A stretch of 5,909 nucleotides of DNA from positions 1-5,909 of the forward strand of contig JABMMR010000221.1 in NCBI GenBank assembly GCA_013205525.1, given 5' to 3'. The notes beneath the pieces are model-generated. The model saw only the letters and a program-made list of their open reading frames with translations. It had not been told where the DNA came from and searched no databases. Below, piece after piece: positions 1 through 5,909 of this stretch (the stretch's first letter is position 1; every line of letters starts with the position of its first letter). The translations under genes were made by a program, and so were the position numbers. This stretch comes from Burkholderiales bacterium. GTDB lineage: Bacteria > Pseudomonadota > Gammaproteobacteria > Burkholderiales > Burkholderiaceae_C.

Positions 1-183
1 CGTGCTAACGGCCAGCGTTCCGGTAATGGCCTTGATTGTGGTGGTTTTGCCCGCGCCATTGGAGCCGATGAGGGACACCAACTCGCCTTGACGAACCTCC
101 AAGCTGATGCCTTTGACGGCTTTTATGCCGCCATACGCCACATGCAGGTTGTTGACTTTGAGCAGAACGGTCGCATCACTCAT
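1..183 (-). CDS. livF: Branched-chain amino-acid ABC transporter ATP-binding protein LivF, N-terminal part (cut by window edge)
   Basis: Only the first 61 residues are present; the frame is open to position 1 and the rest lies outside the window. LivF is one of two cytoplasmic ATPases that power the LivHM permease for leucine, isoleucine, valine and related substrates. The visible part has the typical start of the ABC domain: an aromatic A-loop region (VAYGG, about residues 15-19) and a Walker A motif GSNGAGKTT at residues 40-48 with Lys46. The Ser in GSNGAGKT is typical of LivF, whereas LivG usually has GPNGAGKT, as seen next door. The ATG at 183-181 starts one base after the livG stop and has an excellent Shine-Dalgarno GGGGGAG (191-197) seven bases upstream. 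It is the last visible gene of livHMGF. The Q-loop, signature and Walker B motifs cannot be checked here. Confidence 0.93.
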   Translation of the reverse strand, partial: MSDATVLLKVNNLHVAYGGIKAVKGISLEVRQGELVSLIGSNGAGKTTTIKAITGTLAVST

Positions 184-184
184 C

Positions 185-955
185 TCAATGCTCCCCCGTG
201 CCCAAATAGGCTTCTATCACCATGGGATCGGATTGAACTTGCGCCGGTGTGCCCTGGGCTATTTGTTTGCCGTAGTCCAGAACAGTGACCGCATCGCACA
301 AACCCATGACCAGTTTCACGTCATGCTCAATCAGCAAAATCGTGCGCCCGTCTTTGCGAATACGGTCGATCAACTCACGCAACTGCACTTTTTCTGTGGC
401 ATTCATGCCCGCGGCGGGTTCGTCTAAAGCAATCAACTTGGGATCGGTGGCCAAGGCACGGGCAATCTCCAAGCGGCGCTGGTCGCCATAACTCAAGGTG
501 CGGGCTTTGAACTCGGCCAAATGGGCAATCCCCACATAGTCGAGCAACTCTTTAGCACGCTGTTCAATCTGAAGTTCTTCTTGCAGGAATTTGCGAGTGC
601 GAAAAATCGCGCCCAGCAAACCCGAATGTGTGCGCACATGGCGACCGACCATGACGTTTTCCAGCGCAGTCATTTCGGCAAACAAGCGGATGTTTTGAAA
701 GGTGCGGGCAATGCCGGCTTGCGCCACCTCATGCACTGCGGTGGGTTGGTAAGACTGTCCCGCCAGCATGAAGCTGCCGCTGTCGGGTGTATACAAGCCG
801 GTGATGACATTGAAGAAGGTGGTTTTGCCAGCGCCATTGGGACCAATCAAGCCATACACCTGACCAGCCTGAATCGTCATGCCCACCTCACTTAAGGCCT
901 GCAAACCGCCAAAGCGTTTAGAGATACCTTCTACCTGCAACACCGGCGTGCTCAC
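185..955 (-). CDS. livG: Branched-chain amino-acid ABC transporter ATP-binding protein LivG
   Basis: A 256-residue cytoplasmic ABC ATPase, the usual LivG length, which pairs with LivF to energise the LivHM importer. Visible motifs are Walker A GPNGAGKT (residues 38-45), Q-loop TFQN (Gln87), the signature LSYGDQRRLE (154-163, the LivG variant of LSGGQ), Walker B LIALDEP (174-180, catalytic Glu179) and the H-loop His211 in LLIEHD. The start is taken as GTG at 955-953. It overlaps the livM TGA as GTGA, has AAGG six bases upstream (962-965), and gives an N-terminus STPVLQVEGISKRFGG that fits the family. The frame stays open to another GTG at 1024, but that would add 23 residues lying wholly inside livM and rich in Gln and Ser, unlike LivG. 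All catalytic motifs look intact. Start choice is about 90 percent sure; family is near certain. Confidence 0.96.
   Translation of the reverse strand: MSTPVLQVEGISKRFGGLQALSEVGMTIQAGQVYGLIGPNGAGKTTFFNVITGLYTPDSGSFMLAGQSYQPTAVHEVAQAGIARTFQNIRLFAEMTALENVMVGRHVRTHSGLLGAIFRTRKFLQEELQIEQRAKELLDYVGIAHLAEFKARTLSYGDQRRLEIARALATDPKLIALDEPAAGMNATEKVQLRELIDRIRKDGRTILLIEHDVKLVMGLCDAVTVLDYGKQIAQGTPAQVQSDPMVIEAYLGTGEH
191..197 (-). promoter_or_regulatory. Ribosome binding site of livF
   Basis: GGGGGAG on the minus strand, inside the 3' end of livG, seven bases before the livF ATG. It is the strongest Shine-Dalgarno inside the liv run and fixes the livF start. Confidence 0.75.
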
Positions 956-2040
956 GGCTTGCCTTGACTGCTGGGCAAGACTTTGCTGTGGTCGGGTGCT
1001 GGCCACAAACCACGCGGACGCCACAGCATGATGACAATCATGGCCAAGGCAATCAGCAGTTGACGCAAGATAGCGGCATCCAAGCGCCCATCGGTCATGG
1101 CTTGCAAAGGCCCCGCCACATAACGCAACACCTCGGGCAAAGCCGACAACAAGACCGCACCCAAAATCACCCCCGGCAAATGGCCCAGACCGCCTAAGAC
1201 TACCATCGCCACAATCATCACCGACTCCATCAGGCTGAAGGACTCGGGCGACACAAAACCTTGAAAGGAGGCAAACATCACGCCCGCCACACCACCGAAA
1301 GTGGCACCCATACCAAACGCCATGAGCTTGAGGTTACGGGTATTGATGCCCATGGCCTTGGCGGCAATCTCGTCCTCACGAATCGCCATCCATGCGCGGC
1401 CAATCCGCGAGGTTTGCAAACGGTAACAAATCAGCACACTCACCAAGACCAGCGCCAAGAACAGGTAGTAATACTGGGTGACGCTGGGGATCTCAATAAA
1501 GCCCAAATTTATTTTTTGCGACAAGGGGTGGCCCATGACCGTCATCGGGTCGATGGCACCCAAACCTTTGGGGCCATTGGTGATGTTGACGGGGCTGTCT
1601 AAATTATTCATGAACACCCGCACGATTTCACCAAAACCCAAAGTAACAATGGCCAAATAGTCGCCGCGCAGCTTCAAGGTGGGCGCACCCAATAAGACCC
1701 CAAACAAACCGGCCAAGCCCGCCCCTATGGGAATGACTGCCCACAAAGGCATGTGCAAGCCGTTGGGAAACATGGCGGCAATCCATGGGAAAGTGTCGGT
1801 GAGGTGTGGCGAGGCCAGCAGACCAAAGATATAGGCACCCACGGCAAAGAAAGCCACAAAACCTAAGTCAAGCAAACCCGCATAGCCCACCACAATGTTC
1901 AAGCCCAGCGCCAGCAATACATACAAGAGCGCCATGTCGGCGATCCGTACCCACGCATTGCCCACCGACTGCAACAACAAAGGCAGCAGCAACAGGCCAA
2001 TGGCCCACAACACATACGCAGCGGGTTTGGCCTTGTTCAT
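952..2040 (-). CDS. livM: Branched-chain amino-acid ABC transporter permease LivM
   Basis: A 362-residue inner-membrane permease that forms the transport channel with LivH. It contains many hydrophobic segments, including about residues 9-25, 33-52, 59-76, 100-118, 190-206, 238-258, 272-300 and 324-340. Recognisable LivM features are GLNIVVGYAGLLDLGFVAFF (46-65), LKLRGDYLAIVTLGFGEI (122-139), the SPVNITNGPKGL loop (149-160), the cytoplasmic coupling loop GRAWMAIREDEIAAKAMGI (214-232) that docks onto the ATPases, and the C-terminal LWRPRGLWP (339-347). The ATG overlaps the livH TGA as ATGA, a sign of translational coupling; only a weak purine-rich GGGTGG lies upstream. The short hydrophilic tail after residue 347 is where livG begins. 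No frameshift or missing segment is seen. Confidence 0.96.
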   Translation of the reverse strand: MNKAKPAAYVLWAIGLLLLPLLLQSVGNAWVRIADMALLYVLLALGLNIVVGYAGLLDLGFVAFFAVGAYIFGLLASPHLTDTFPWIAAMFPNGLHMPLWAVIPIGAGLAGLFGVLLGAPTLKLRGDYLAIVTLGFGEIVRVFMNNLDSPVNITNGPKGLGAIDPMTVMGHPLSQKINLGFIEIPSVTQYYYLFLALVLVSVLICYRLQTSRIGRAWMAIREDEIAAKAMGINTRNLKLMAFGMGATFGGVAGVMFASFQGFVSPESFSLMESVMIVAMVVLGGLGHLPGVILGAVLLSALPEVLRYVAGPLQAMTDGRLDAAILRQLLIALAMIVIMLWRPRGLWPAPDHSKVLPSSQGKP

Positions 2041-2966
2041 GCGCGGTCGGCCACCCGCTCGCCAAGCAATCCTGAGGGTCGCAAAGTCAGCATGATGATG
2101 AGCACCACAAACGCAAAAATATCAGCGTAATGACTGCCCAACACGCCGCCTGTGAGGTCGCCGATATAGCCCGAGGCAATCGACTCAATCAGCCCGAGCA
2201 AAATACCGCCCACCACTGCACCGGCCAAATTGCCAATGCCGCCAAACACCGCCGCAGTGAAGGCTTTGAGCCCAGGCAAAAAGCCCATGGCGTGTTGCAC
2301 CGTTCCGTAGTTTGAGGCCCACATCACACCGGCCAAAGCGGCCAAGACCGCACCAATGATGAAGGTGGCTGAGATGATGGTGTCGGGACGCACGCCCATC
2401 AAGGTGGCAACTCGCGGGTTCTCGGCGGTGGCGCGCATGGCACGTCCCAAGCGGGTGCCGTTGACCAACCACATCAAAAGCGCCAGCGAAATCGCCGTGA
2501 CTCCCAAAATCATGATTTGGGTTGGCGTAATGACCGCACCTCCGATATCGATGGGGTCAGCCGGCAACAAAGTGGGGAAGGCTTTGTAGTTGGGCTTCCA
2601 AATGATCATAGCCAAGGTTTGCAACAAAATAGACATGCCAATCGCTGTGATGAGCGGCGCCAACTTGGGTGCATCGCGCAAGGGACGGTAGGCAATCTTC
2701 TCTATCGCGAAGTTAAGCGCGGCAGCCACCCCGCAGGCCGCCAGCAAAGAGACCAGCAACATCAGCCACCCCGGCATGCCTGGCACATGCTCTTGCAATA
2801 AACCAATCACCGTCCAGCTGGTGAGAGCGCCCACCATCAACACCTCGCCATGTGCGAAGTTAATCAGTTTAATGATGCCGTACACCATGGTGTAGCCCAA
2901 GGCGACCAATGCGTACATGCTGCCCAAAACCAAGCCATTGATGATTTGCTGGAAAAAGATATCGAT
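2037..2966 (-). CDS. livH: Branched-chain amino-acid ABC transporter permease LivH, with apparent AUC start codon
   Basis: Inner-membrane permease and partner of LivM in the branched-chain amino-acid importer. With the start at ATC (2966-2964) it is 309 residues, the usual length. The N-terminus IDIFFQQIINGLVLGSMYAL matches the normal LivH pattern MDIF-QQIINGLVLGSMYAL, with AUC where Met is expected. An AGGAG Shine-Dalgarno (2974-2978) lies seven bases before the ATC. The only later conventional start nearby, TTG at 2933, has no Shine-Dalgarno and would cut into the first membrane segment. Other family marks are INFAHGE (35-41), the coupling loop GRAMRATAENPRVATLMG (174-191), the FGGIGNLAGAVVGG glycine-rich membrane segment (241-254) and the C-terminal TLRPSGLLG (294-302). 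It is first in livHMGF and overlaps livM by four bases. Identity is near certain; the AUC start is likely but could reflect a base error. Confidence 0.92.
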   Translation of the reverse strand: MDIFFQQIINGLVLGSMYALVALGYTMVYGIIKLINFAHGEVLMVGALTSWTVIGLLQEHVPGMPGWLMLLVSLLAACGVAAALNFAIEKIAYRPLRDAPKLAPLITAIGMSILLQTLAMIIWKPNYKAFPTLLPADPIDIGGAVITPTQIMILGVTAISLALLMWLVNGTRLGRAMRATAENPRVATLMGVRPDTIISATFIIGAVLAALAGVMWASNYGTVQHAMGFLPGLKAFTAAVFGGIGNLAGAVVGGILLGLIESIASGYIGDLTGGVLGSHYADIFAFVVLIIMLTLRPSGLLGERVADRA

Positions 2967-2973
2967 GGGGTGA

Positions 2974-2978
2974 CTCCT
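2974..2978 (-). promoter_or_regulatory. Ribosome binding site that decides the livH start
   Basis: AGGAG on the minus strand, seven bases upstream of ATC 2966-2964. No ATG, GTG or TTG in the livH frame lies at a usable distance from it, so it points to the AUC codon as the initiator. Confidence 0.7.
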
Positions 2979-2989
2979 AAAGGTGCGGG

Positions 2990-2995
2990 ATTCTA
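2990..2995 (-). promoter_or_regulatory. Possible -10 box of a livHMGF promoter
   Basis: TAGAAT on the minus strand matches TATAAT at five of six positions and lies just behind the terminator T-tract. Transcription starting about seven bases downstream would give a leader of under 20 bases that still includes the livH Shine-Dalgarno. There is no convincing -35 hexamer; the expected position falls within the terminator stem. A TG pair lies one base off the extended -10 position. This is inference from a short match. Other possibilities are a promoter inside the 3' end of the MFS gene, or read-through. Confidence 0.25.
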
Positions 2996-2998
2996 GGC

Positions 2999-3027
2999 AA
3001 AAAAAAGCCCTCCGCTAGGGAGGGCTT
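2999..3027 (-). terminator. Intrinsic terminator after the MFS transporter gene
   Basis: A perfect 9-bp inverted repeat, AAGCCCTCC (minus strand 3027-3019) and GGAGGGCTT (3013-3005), with a 5-base loop, is followed on the minus strand by a run of eight T (3006-2999, the first two also counted as the end of the stem). It begins about 21 bases after the MFS stop codon. It should end transcription of the transporter gene and separate it from livHMGF. On the plus strand the stem is not followed by a T run, so it acts in one direction. Confidence 0.92.
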
Positions 3028-3048
3028 ACCCTGTTACGCGCCTTGAGA

Positions 3049-4812
3049 TTAATCCTCAGCGTAGATGTCCACGTCTTTGGTTTCTTTGATGAACAAAGTA
3101 CCAATGATGAAGGTGGCGCCCGCAATGATGATGGGGTACCACAAGCCGTTGTACATATTGCCGGTTTGCGCCACGATAGCAAAAGCCGTGGTGGGCAACA
3201 AACCACCAAACCAGCCGTTACCTATGTGGTAGGGCAAAGACATGGAGGTGTAACGGATGCGGGTGGGGAACATCTCAACCAACATGGCGGCAATAGGACC
3301 GTAAACCATGGTCACCAAAATCACCAAATAGGTCAGAATAGCAATGACATAAATGTTGTTCACTTTGGCTGGGTCAGCCTTGGCAGGATAGCCAGCCGCT
3401 TTCAAAGCAGCGCTCAAGTTAGCCGAGATAACAGCGTCTTTGCTTTTCTTCTCGTCCGACAGGTTTTTCAAAGCGTCTTCGGCGGACTTCACGGCTTTTG
3501 CGTTAACGGGCTCAACCGCTTTCAAATCAGCCAATTTCTTTTCAGCCACTTCTTTGGCCGCAACCACATCTTCTGGGGTGACCGTTGTTTTGATTTCCAC
3601 TTCGCCCACTTTGATCAGCGCAGGTGTGCCAGCAGGCGCAATTTCGTTGGAATAGCTGACCGAGCTGGCCGCCAATTTTTGTTTGGCGATGTCACATGAA
3701 GAAGTGAATTTCACAGTACCCGTGGGGTTGAACTGGAAAGAACACTCACCAGGGTCAGCAATGACCACCACTTTGTTGGCTTGCTGAGCGGCATGCAAAT
3801 CGGGGTTGGCCGCTTTGGTGAGTTGCTCGAAAACGGGGAAGTAGGTCAGCACCGCCAACAAACAACCCGCCATGATGATGGGCTTGCGACCAACTTTGTC
3901 TGACCAGGCGCCAAACAAGATGAAGAAAGGTGTTCCGATGATCAAGGACGCAGCCACAAACAAGTTGGCTGTGGCGCCATCAACCTTCAAGGACTGGGTC
4001 AAGAAGAACAAAGCATAGAACTGACCGGTGTACCAAACCACGGCTTGTCCCGCGGTTAGGCCAATCAAAGCCAAGATGACGATCTTGAGGTTTTTCCATT
4101 GGCCAAAAGACTCGGTCAAAGGCGCTTTGGAGGTCTTGCCTTCAGCCTTCATTTTCACGAAAGCAGGCGACTCGTTCATGGACAAGCGGATGTAAACGGA
4201 AACGCCCAACAAGGCAATAGACAACAAGAAAGGAATGCGCCATCCCCAATCGGCGAAGGCTTCTTCGCCAATGGCGGTGCGCGTTCCCAAAATCACCAAC
4301 AAGGACAGGAACAGTCCCAAGGTGGCGGTGGTTTGAATCCACGCGGTGTAAGCGCCACGCTTGCCGTGCGGCGCGTGTTCGGCAACATAGGTGGCGGCAC
4401 CACCGTACTCGCCACCCAAGGCCAAGCCTTGCAACAAGCGCAAAGCAATCAAAATAACCGGAGCGGCCACGCCAATGCTGGCGTAGGTGGGCAAGATGCC
4501 GACGATGAAGGTCGACAAACCCATGATGAGAATGGTGACCAAAAAGGTGTATTTGCGACCAATCATGTCGCCCAAGCGGCCAAAGAAAATCGCACCGAAT
4601 GGTCGAACGATAAAGCCGGCGGCAAAAGCCAACAAAGCAAAAATAAAGGCAGAGCCCGCATCCAAACCGCTGAAGAACTGCTTGGCAATGATGGCAGCCA
4701 ATGAGCCATACAAATAAAAGTCATACCACTCGAAGACGGTGCCAAGTGAGGACGCAAAAATAACTTTCTTTTCTTCCGATGACATCGGACGTTCGGCTTC
4801 TACGGTGGCCAT
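3049..4812 (-). CDS. MFS transporter of the metabolite:H+ symporter (MHS) family with large periplasmic insert
   Basis: A 587-residue inner-membrane secondary transporter, probably proton-coupled. MHS relatives such as KgtP, ProP and ShiA carry dicarboxylates, betaine/proline or shikimate; the substrate here cannot be told from sequence. Marks are GTVFEWYDFYLYG in the first segment (24-36), motif A GRLGDMIGRK (78-87), the MHS-type LRLLQGLALGGEYGGAA (124-140), and the second-half motif A-like SDKVGRK (304-310). Twelve membrane segments can be traced. Between segments 9 (about 312-328) and 10 (about 486-510) lies a hydrophilic insert of about 150 residues, predicted periplasmic, with Cys357 and Cys373 and an Ala/Lys/Glu-rich helical stretch (about 415-472). 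Standard MHS proteins are roughly 430-500 residues, so the insert explains the length. The ATG has AGGAG five bases upstream. The gene is followed by a strong terminator and is probably transcribed alone. Confidence 0.93.
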   Translation of the reverse strand: MATVEAERPMSSEEKKVIFASSLGTVFEWYDFYLYGSLAAIIAKQFFSGLDAGSAFIFALLAFAAGFIVRPFGAIFFGRLGDMIGRKYTFLVTILIMGLSTFIVGILPTYASIGVAAPVILIALRLLQGLALGGEYGGAATYVAEHAPHGKRGAYTAWIQTTATLGLFLSLLVILGTRTAIGEEAFADWGWRIPFLLSIALLGVSVYIRLSMNESPAFVKMKAEGKTSKAPLTESFGQWKNLKIVILALIGLTAGQAVVWYTGQFYALFFLTQSLKVDGATANLFVAASLIIGTPFFILFGAWSDKVGRKPIIMAGCLLAVLTYFPVFEQLTKAANPDLHAAQQANKVVVIADPGECSFQFNPTGTVKFTSSCDIAKQKLAASSVSYSNEIAPAGTPALIKVGEVEIKTTVTPEDVVAAKEVAEKKLADLKAVEPVNAKAVKSAEDALKNLSDEKKSKDAVISANLSAALKAAGYPAKADPAKVNNIYVIAILTYLVILVTMVYGPIAAMLVEMFPTRIRYTSMSLPYHIGNGWFGGLLPTTAFAIVAQTGNMYNGLWYPIIIAGATFIIGTLFIKETKDVDIYAED

Positions 4813-4817
4813 TGGGT

Positions 4818-4822
4818 CTCCT
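4818..4822 (-). promoter_or_regulatory. Ribosome binding site of the MFS transporter gene
   Basis: AGGAG on the minus strand, five bases before ATG 4812-4810. It supports this start over the in-frame Met at residue 10, which has no comparable site. Confidence 0.7.
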
Positions 4823-4922
4823 AAGGTTTATAGGGCCCAGTGATTGGACCGTCTCGCATTGTGGTGATGTGTGCTTGCCAGCAACTGACTGCAAGCTGAA
4901 CGAGTACTGACAAACCTAGTGC

Positions 4923-4941
4923 AAACCCTGTGCGCAGGTTT
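4923..4941 (-). terminator. Weak hairpin after the DUF1289 gene, doubtful terminator
   Basis: Minus strand AAACCTG, loop CGCA, then CAGGGTTT form a short stem with one bulged G, starting about 12 bases after the DUF1289 stop. No T run follows, so it is at best a weak or factor-dependent stop signal. It may be chance. Confidence 0.2.
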
Positions 4942-4952
4942 CATCATATGAA

Positions 4953-5195
4953 TTAGCCATGTGTTTCTATGCACTCGCCCAGCCTCGCCCACATACGGTG
5001 TTGCTCCTGCGGACTGGCATAGCCCCACCGCGCAATCTCATCCAAGGTGCGTAAACACCCGGTGCATTCGCCGGTGCTGTCGTTCATTGTGCAAATCGAC
5101 ATACACGGTGACAAAGGGCGCTCGTCAACAGGGGTTTGTTGTACTGACAGCCAACGCTCGCGCAGCACATGCCAAGGGGTAGCGGGCAGGTTCAT
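4953..5195 (-). CDS. DUF1289 domain-containing small four-cysteine protein
   Basis: An 80-residue soluble protein with no signal peptide or membrane segment. The conserved core is SPCMSIC (Cys31, Cys35), TGECTGC (Cys44, Cys47), then RTLDEIARWGYASPQE, the usual DUF1289 layout. The four cysteines (C-x3-C-x8-C-x2-C) could bind a metal ion, but the function of the family is not known. The start chosen is ATG 5195-5193, one base after the carboxylase stop and with AGG nine bases upstream (5205-5207). An in-frame ATG at 5213 would add six residues (MYRPIE) and overlap the carboxylase by 17 bases; it has no Shine-Dalgarno. The near-contiguous layout says it is co-transcribed with the carboxylase gene. 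Domain identity is fairly sure; the exact start is less so. Confidence 0.85.
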   Translation of the reverse strand: MNLPATPWHVLRERWLSVQQTPVDERPLSPCMSICTMNDSTGECTGCLRTLDEIARWGYASPQEQHRMWARLGECIETHG

Positions 5196-5196
5196 T

Positions 5197-5909
5197 TCAA
5201 TCGGCCTGTACATCTAGGCGCAACAACGGCGCGCCCTCTGCCACTTGCTCACCCGGGGCAAACAAGAGTTCGGCCACGCTGCCCGCTGCAGGCGCGGACA
5301 CGGTGTGCTCCATCTTCATGGCCTCCATGACCGCCAAGGCTTGGCCGGCTTTCACCTTGTCACCTACTTTCACCATGAATGACAAAAGCTTGCCGGGCAT
5401 GGGGGCAGACAAGTTGCCACCTGCCGCCGCGTCTTGCGGGATATGGGCCAAGGGGTTGATGAGTTGCAAGCTGCAACGGCCCGCATCGGCAAACACATGG
5501 CGCTGGTCTTTGTAAGTGTAGACATGGGCGCTAAAGTGGTGAGGGCCCCATTGCAGCAAGAGTGCGCCGTTTTGAGCTTGCCAATGCAAGGAGTGTGTTG
5601 CGCCCCCAACTTGCAAAACCATCGCGCCATGGTTGTGCAGTGACAGATGGGCCATACAACGCGTGTCACCCAACGCAAATTCAAACCTGCGTTGGCTGCT
5701 GCCTTGCACAGTCCAGCCATCGGTGTGCGACCAAGGGTCTTGCCACCCCGACTTATTCGTACGGCTTGATTCCAAATCTTGTGCCACAGCCGCTGCCACG
5801 GCCCAGTCCACAGCCAAGGGCTGCTGGTTGAACAACACCTCTTTCTCGCGCTCTATCAAGGCCGTGTCCAATTGCGCTTGTACAAAAGAGGCGCTGCAAA
5901 GCACTTGCC
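5197..5909 (-). CDS. Biotin-dependent acyl-CoA carboxylase alpha subunit, C-terminal part, probably methylcrotonyl-CoA carboxylase (cut by window edge)
   Basis: About the last 237 residues of a protein of usually 650-680 residues; the frame is open to the window end, and the ATP-grasp biotin carboxylase domain lies outside. Alpha subunits of this type carboxylate biotin with ATP and bicarbonate, and the beta subunit passes the carboxyl to an acyl-CoA. The visible part starts at the end of the carboxylase domain (LDTALIEREKEVLF), continues through the linking domain (WSHTDGWTVQGSSQRRFEF), and ends in a biotinyl domain: SAPMPGKLLSFMVKVGDKV, then EAMKMEH with the biotinylated Lys encoded at 5316-5314, about 38 residues before the stop. 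The DGW...G...RRF linker resembles methylcrotonyl-CoA carboxylase (MccA/LiuD, leucine breakdown) more than propionyl-CoA carboxylase. The nearby liv genes fit leucine use. Biotin family membership is near certain; the substrate is a judgement of about 70-75 percent. Confidence 0.9.
   Translation of the reverse strand, partial: QVLCSASFVQAQLDTALIEREKEVLFNQQPLAVDWAVAAAVAQDLESSRTNKSGWQDPWSHTDGWTVQGSSQRRFEFALGDTRCMAHLSLHNHGAMVLQVGGATHSLHWQAQNGALLLQWGPHHFSAHVYTYKDQRHVFADAGRCSLQLINPLAHIPQDAAAGGNLSAPMPGKLLSFMVKVGDKVKAGQALAVMEAMKMEHTVSAPAAGSVAELLFAPGEQVAEGAPLLRLDVQAD

Larger units (their letters stand above)
4813..4952. other. Intergenic region upstream of the MFS gene
   Basis: A 140-bp gap between the DUF1289 stop and the MFS start, the longest non-coding stretch in the window. 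It should hold the MFS promoter, but I could not find a well-spaced -35/-10 pair. On the minus strand TTGTCA (five of six to TTGACA, about 4912-4907) has no -10 partner, and TATAAA (about 4832-4827) lies too close to the Shine-Dalgarno. No small gene, repeat or tRNA is seen. Confidence 0.5.

Noticed and set aside
956..1024. N-terminal extension of LivG by 23 residues from the GTG at 1024
   Set aside because: The extension lies within livM, is rich in Gln and Ser, and does not look like LivG. The GTG at 955 gives normal length, a GTGA overlap and an upstream AAGG.
3043..3699. A 218-codon plus-strand open frame opposite the MFS gene
   Set aside because: It lies wholly antisense to a well-supported transporter, encodes a low-complexity product rich in His, Gln, Phe and Gly with no recognisable family, and begins near the terminator without a good ribosome binding site. 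It is a shadow of the MFS codons.
4099..4704. A 201-codon plus-strand open frame opposite the MFS gene
   Set aside because: The product is Gln/Asn/Gly-rich, which is what reading the antisense of membrane-protein codons gives. No domain is seen and the opposite strand is clearly coding.
4827..4832. TATAAA as the -10 box of the MFS gene
   Set aside because: It has no -35 partner, and transcription from it would start at or inside the Shine-Dalgarno.
5904..5909. GTG at 5904 as a real start for the biotinyl protein
   Set aside because: The frame stays open to the window end, and the residues around it resemble the interior of a carboxylase alpha subunit. The gene is cut by the window rather than being a short biotin carrier protein.

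Overview
The window reads as a compact chromosomal segment of a betaproteobacterium, most likely of the order Burkholderiales (Comamonadaceae-like). This rests on remembered protein resemblance and gene style, not a database search. Every supportable gene lies on the minus strand, so the biological order runs from high to low coordinates. I see no mobile element, RNA gene, CRISPR array or horizontally acquired block.

Region by region, in transcription order: (1) 5909-5197 is the C-terminal part of a biotin-dependent acyl-CoA carboxylase alpha subunit, probably methylcrotonyl-CoA carboxylase, ending in a biotinyl domain. (2) 5195-4953 is a small four-cysteine DUF1289 protein that follows with almost no gap. 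(3) 4952-4813 is a 140-bp gap with one weak hairpin and no convincing promoter. (4) 4812-3049 is a 587-residue MFS transporter of the metabolite:H+ symporter (MHS) type, with a hydrophilic insert of about 150 residues between membrane segments 9 and 10. (5) 3027-2999 is a strong intrinsic terminator. (6) 2966-1 is a tightly packed livH-livM-livG-livF run, with livF cut by the window edge. It encodes the two permeases and two ATPases of a branched-chain (hydrophobic) amino-acid ABC importer. No periplasmic binding protein gene lies in the window.

Together the genes suggest uptake of branched-chain amino acids or related compounds (livHMGF), uptake of an organic acid or similar solute (MHS symporter), and leucine or acyl-CoA breakdown (carboxylase). 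The functional link is inferred from proximity and family knowledge.

The most unusual observation is at livH. The codon where LivH proteins normally start with Met is AUC, seven bases behind a clear AGGAG, and the first conventional start (TTG) would remove the first 11 residues. The livH leader is also squeezed into about 30 bases behind the terminator. I found no clearly new biological system; most of the window is ordinary catabolic and transport content.
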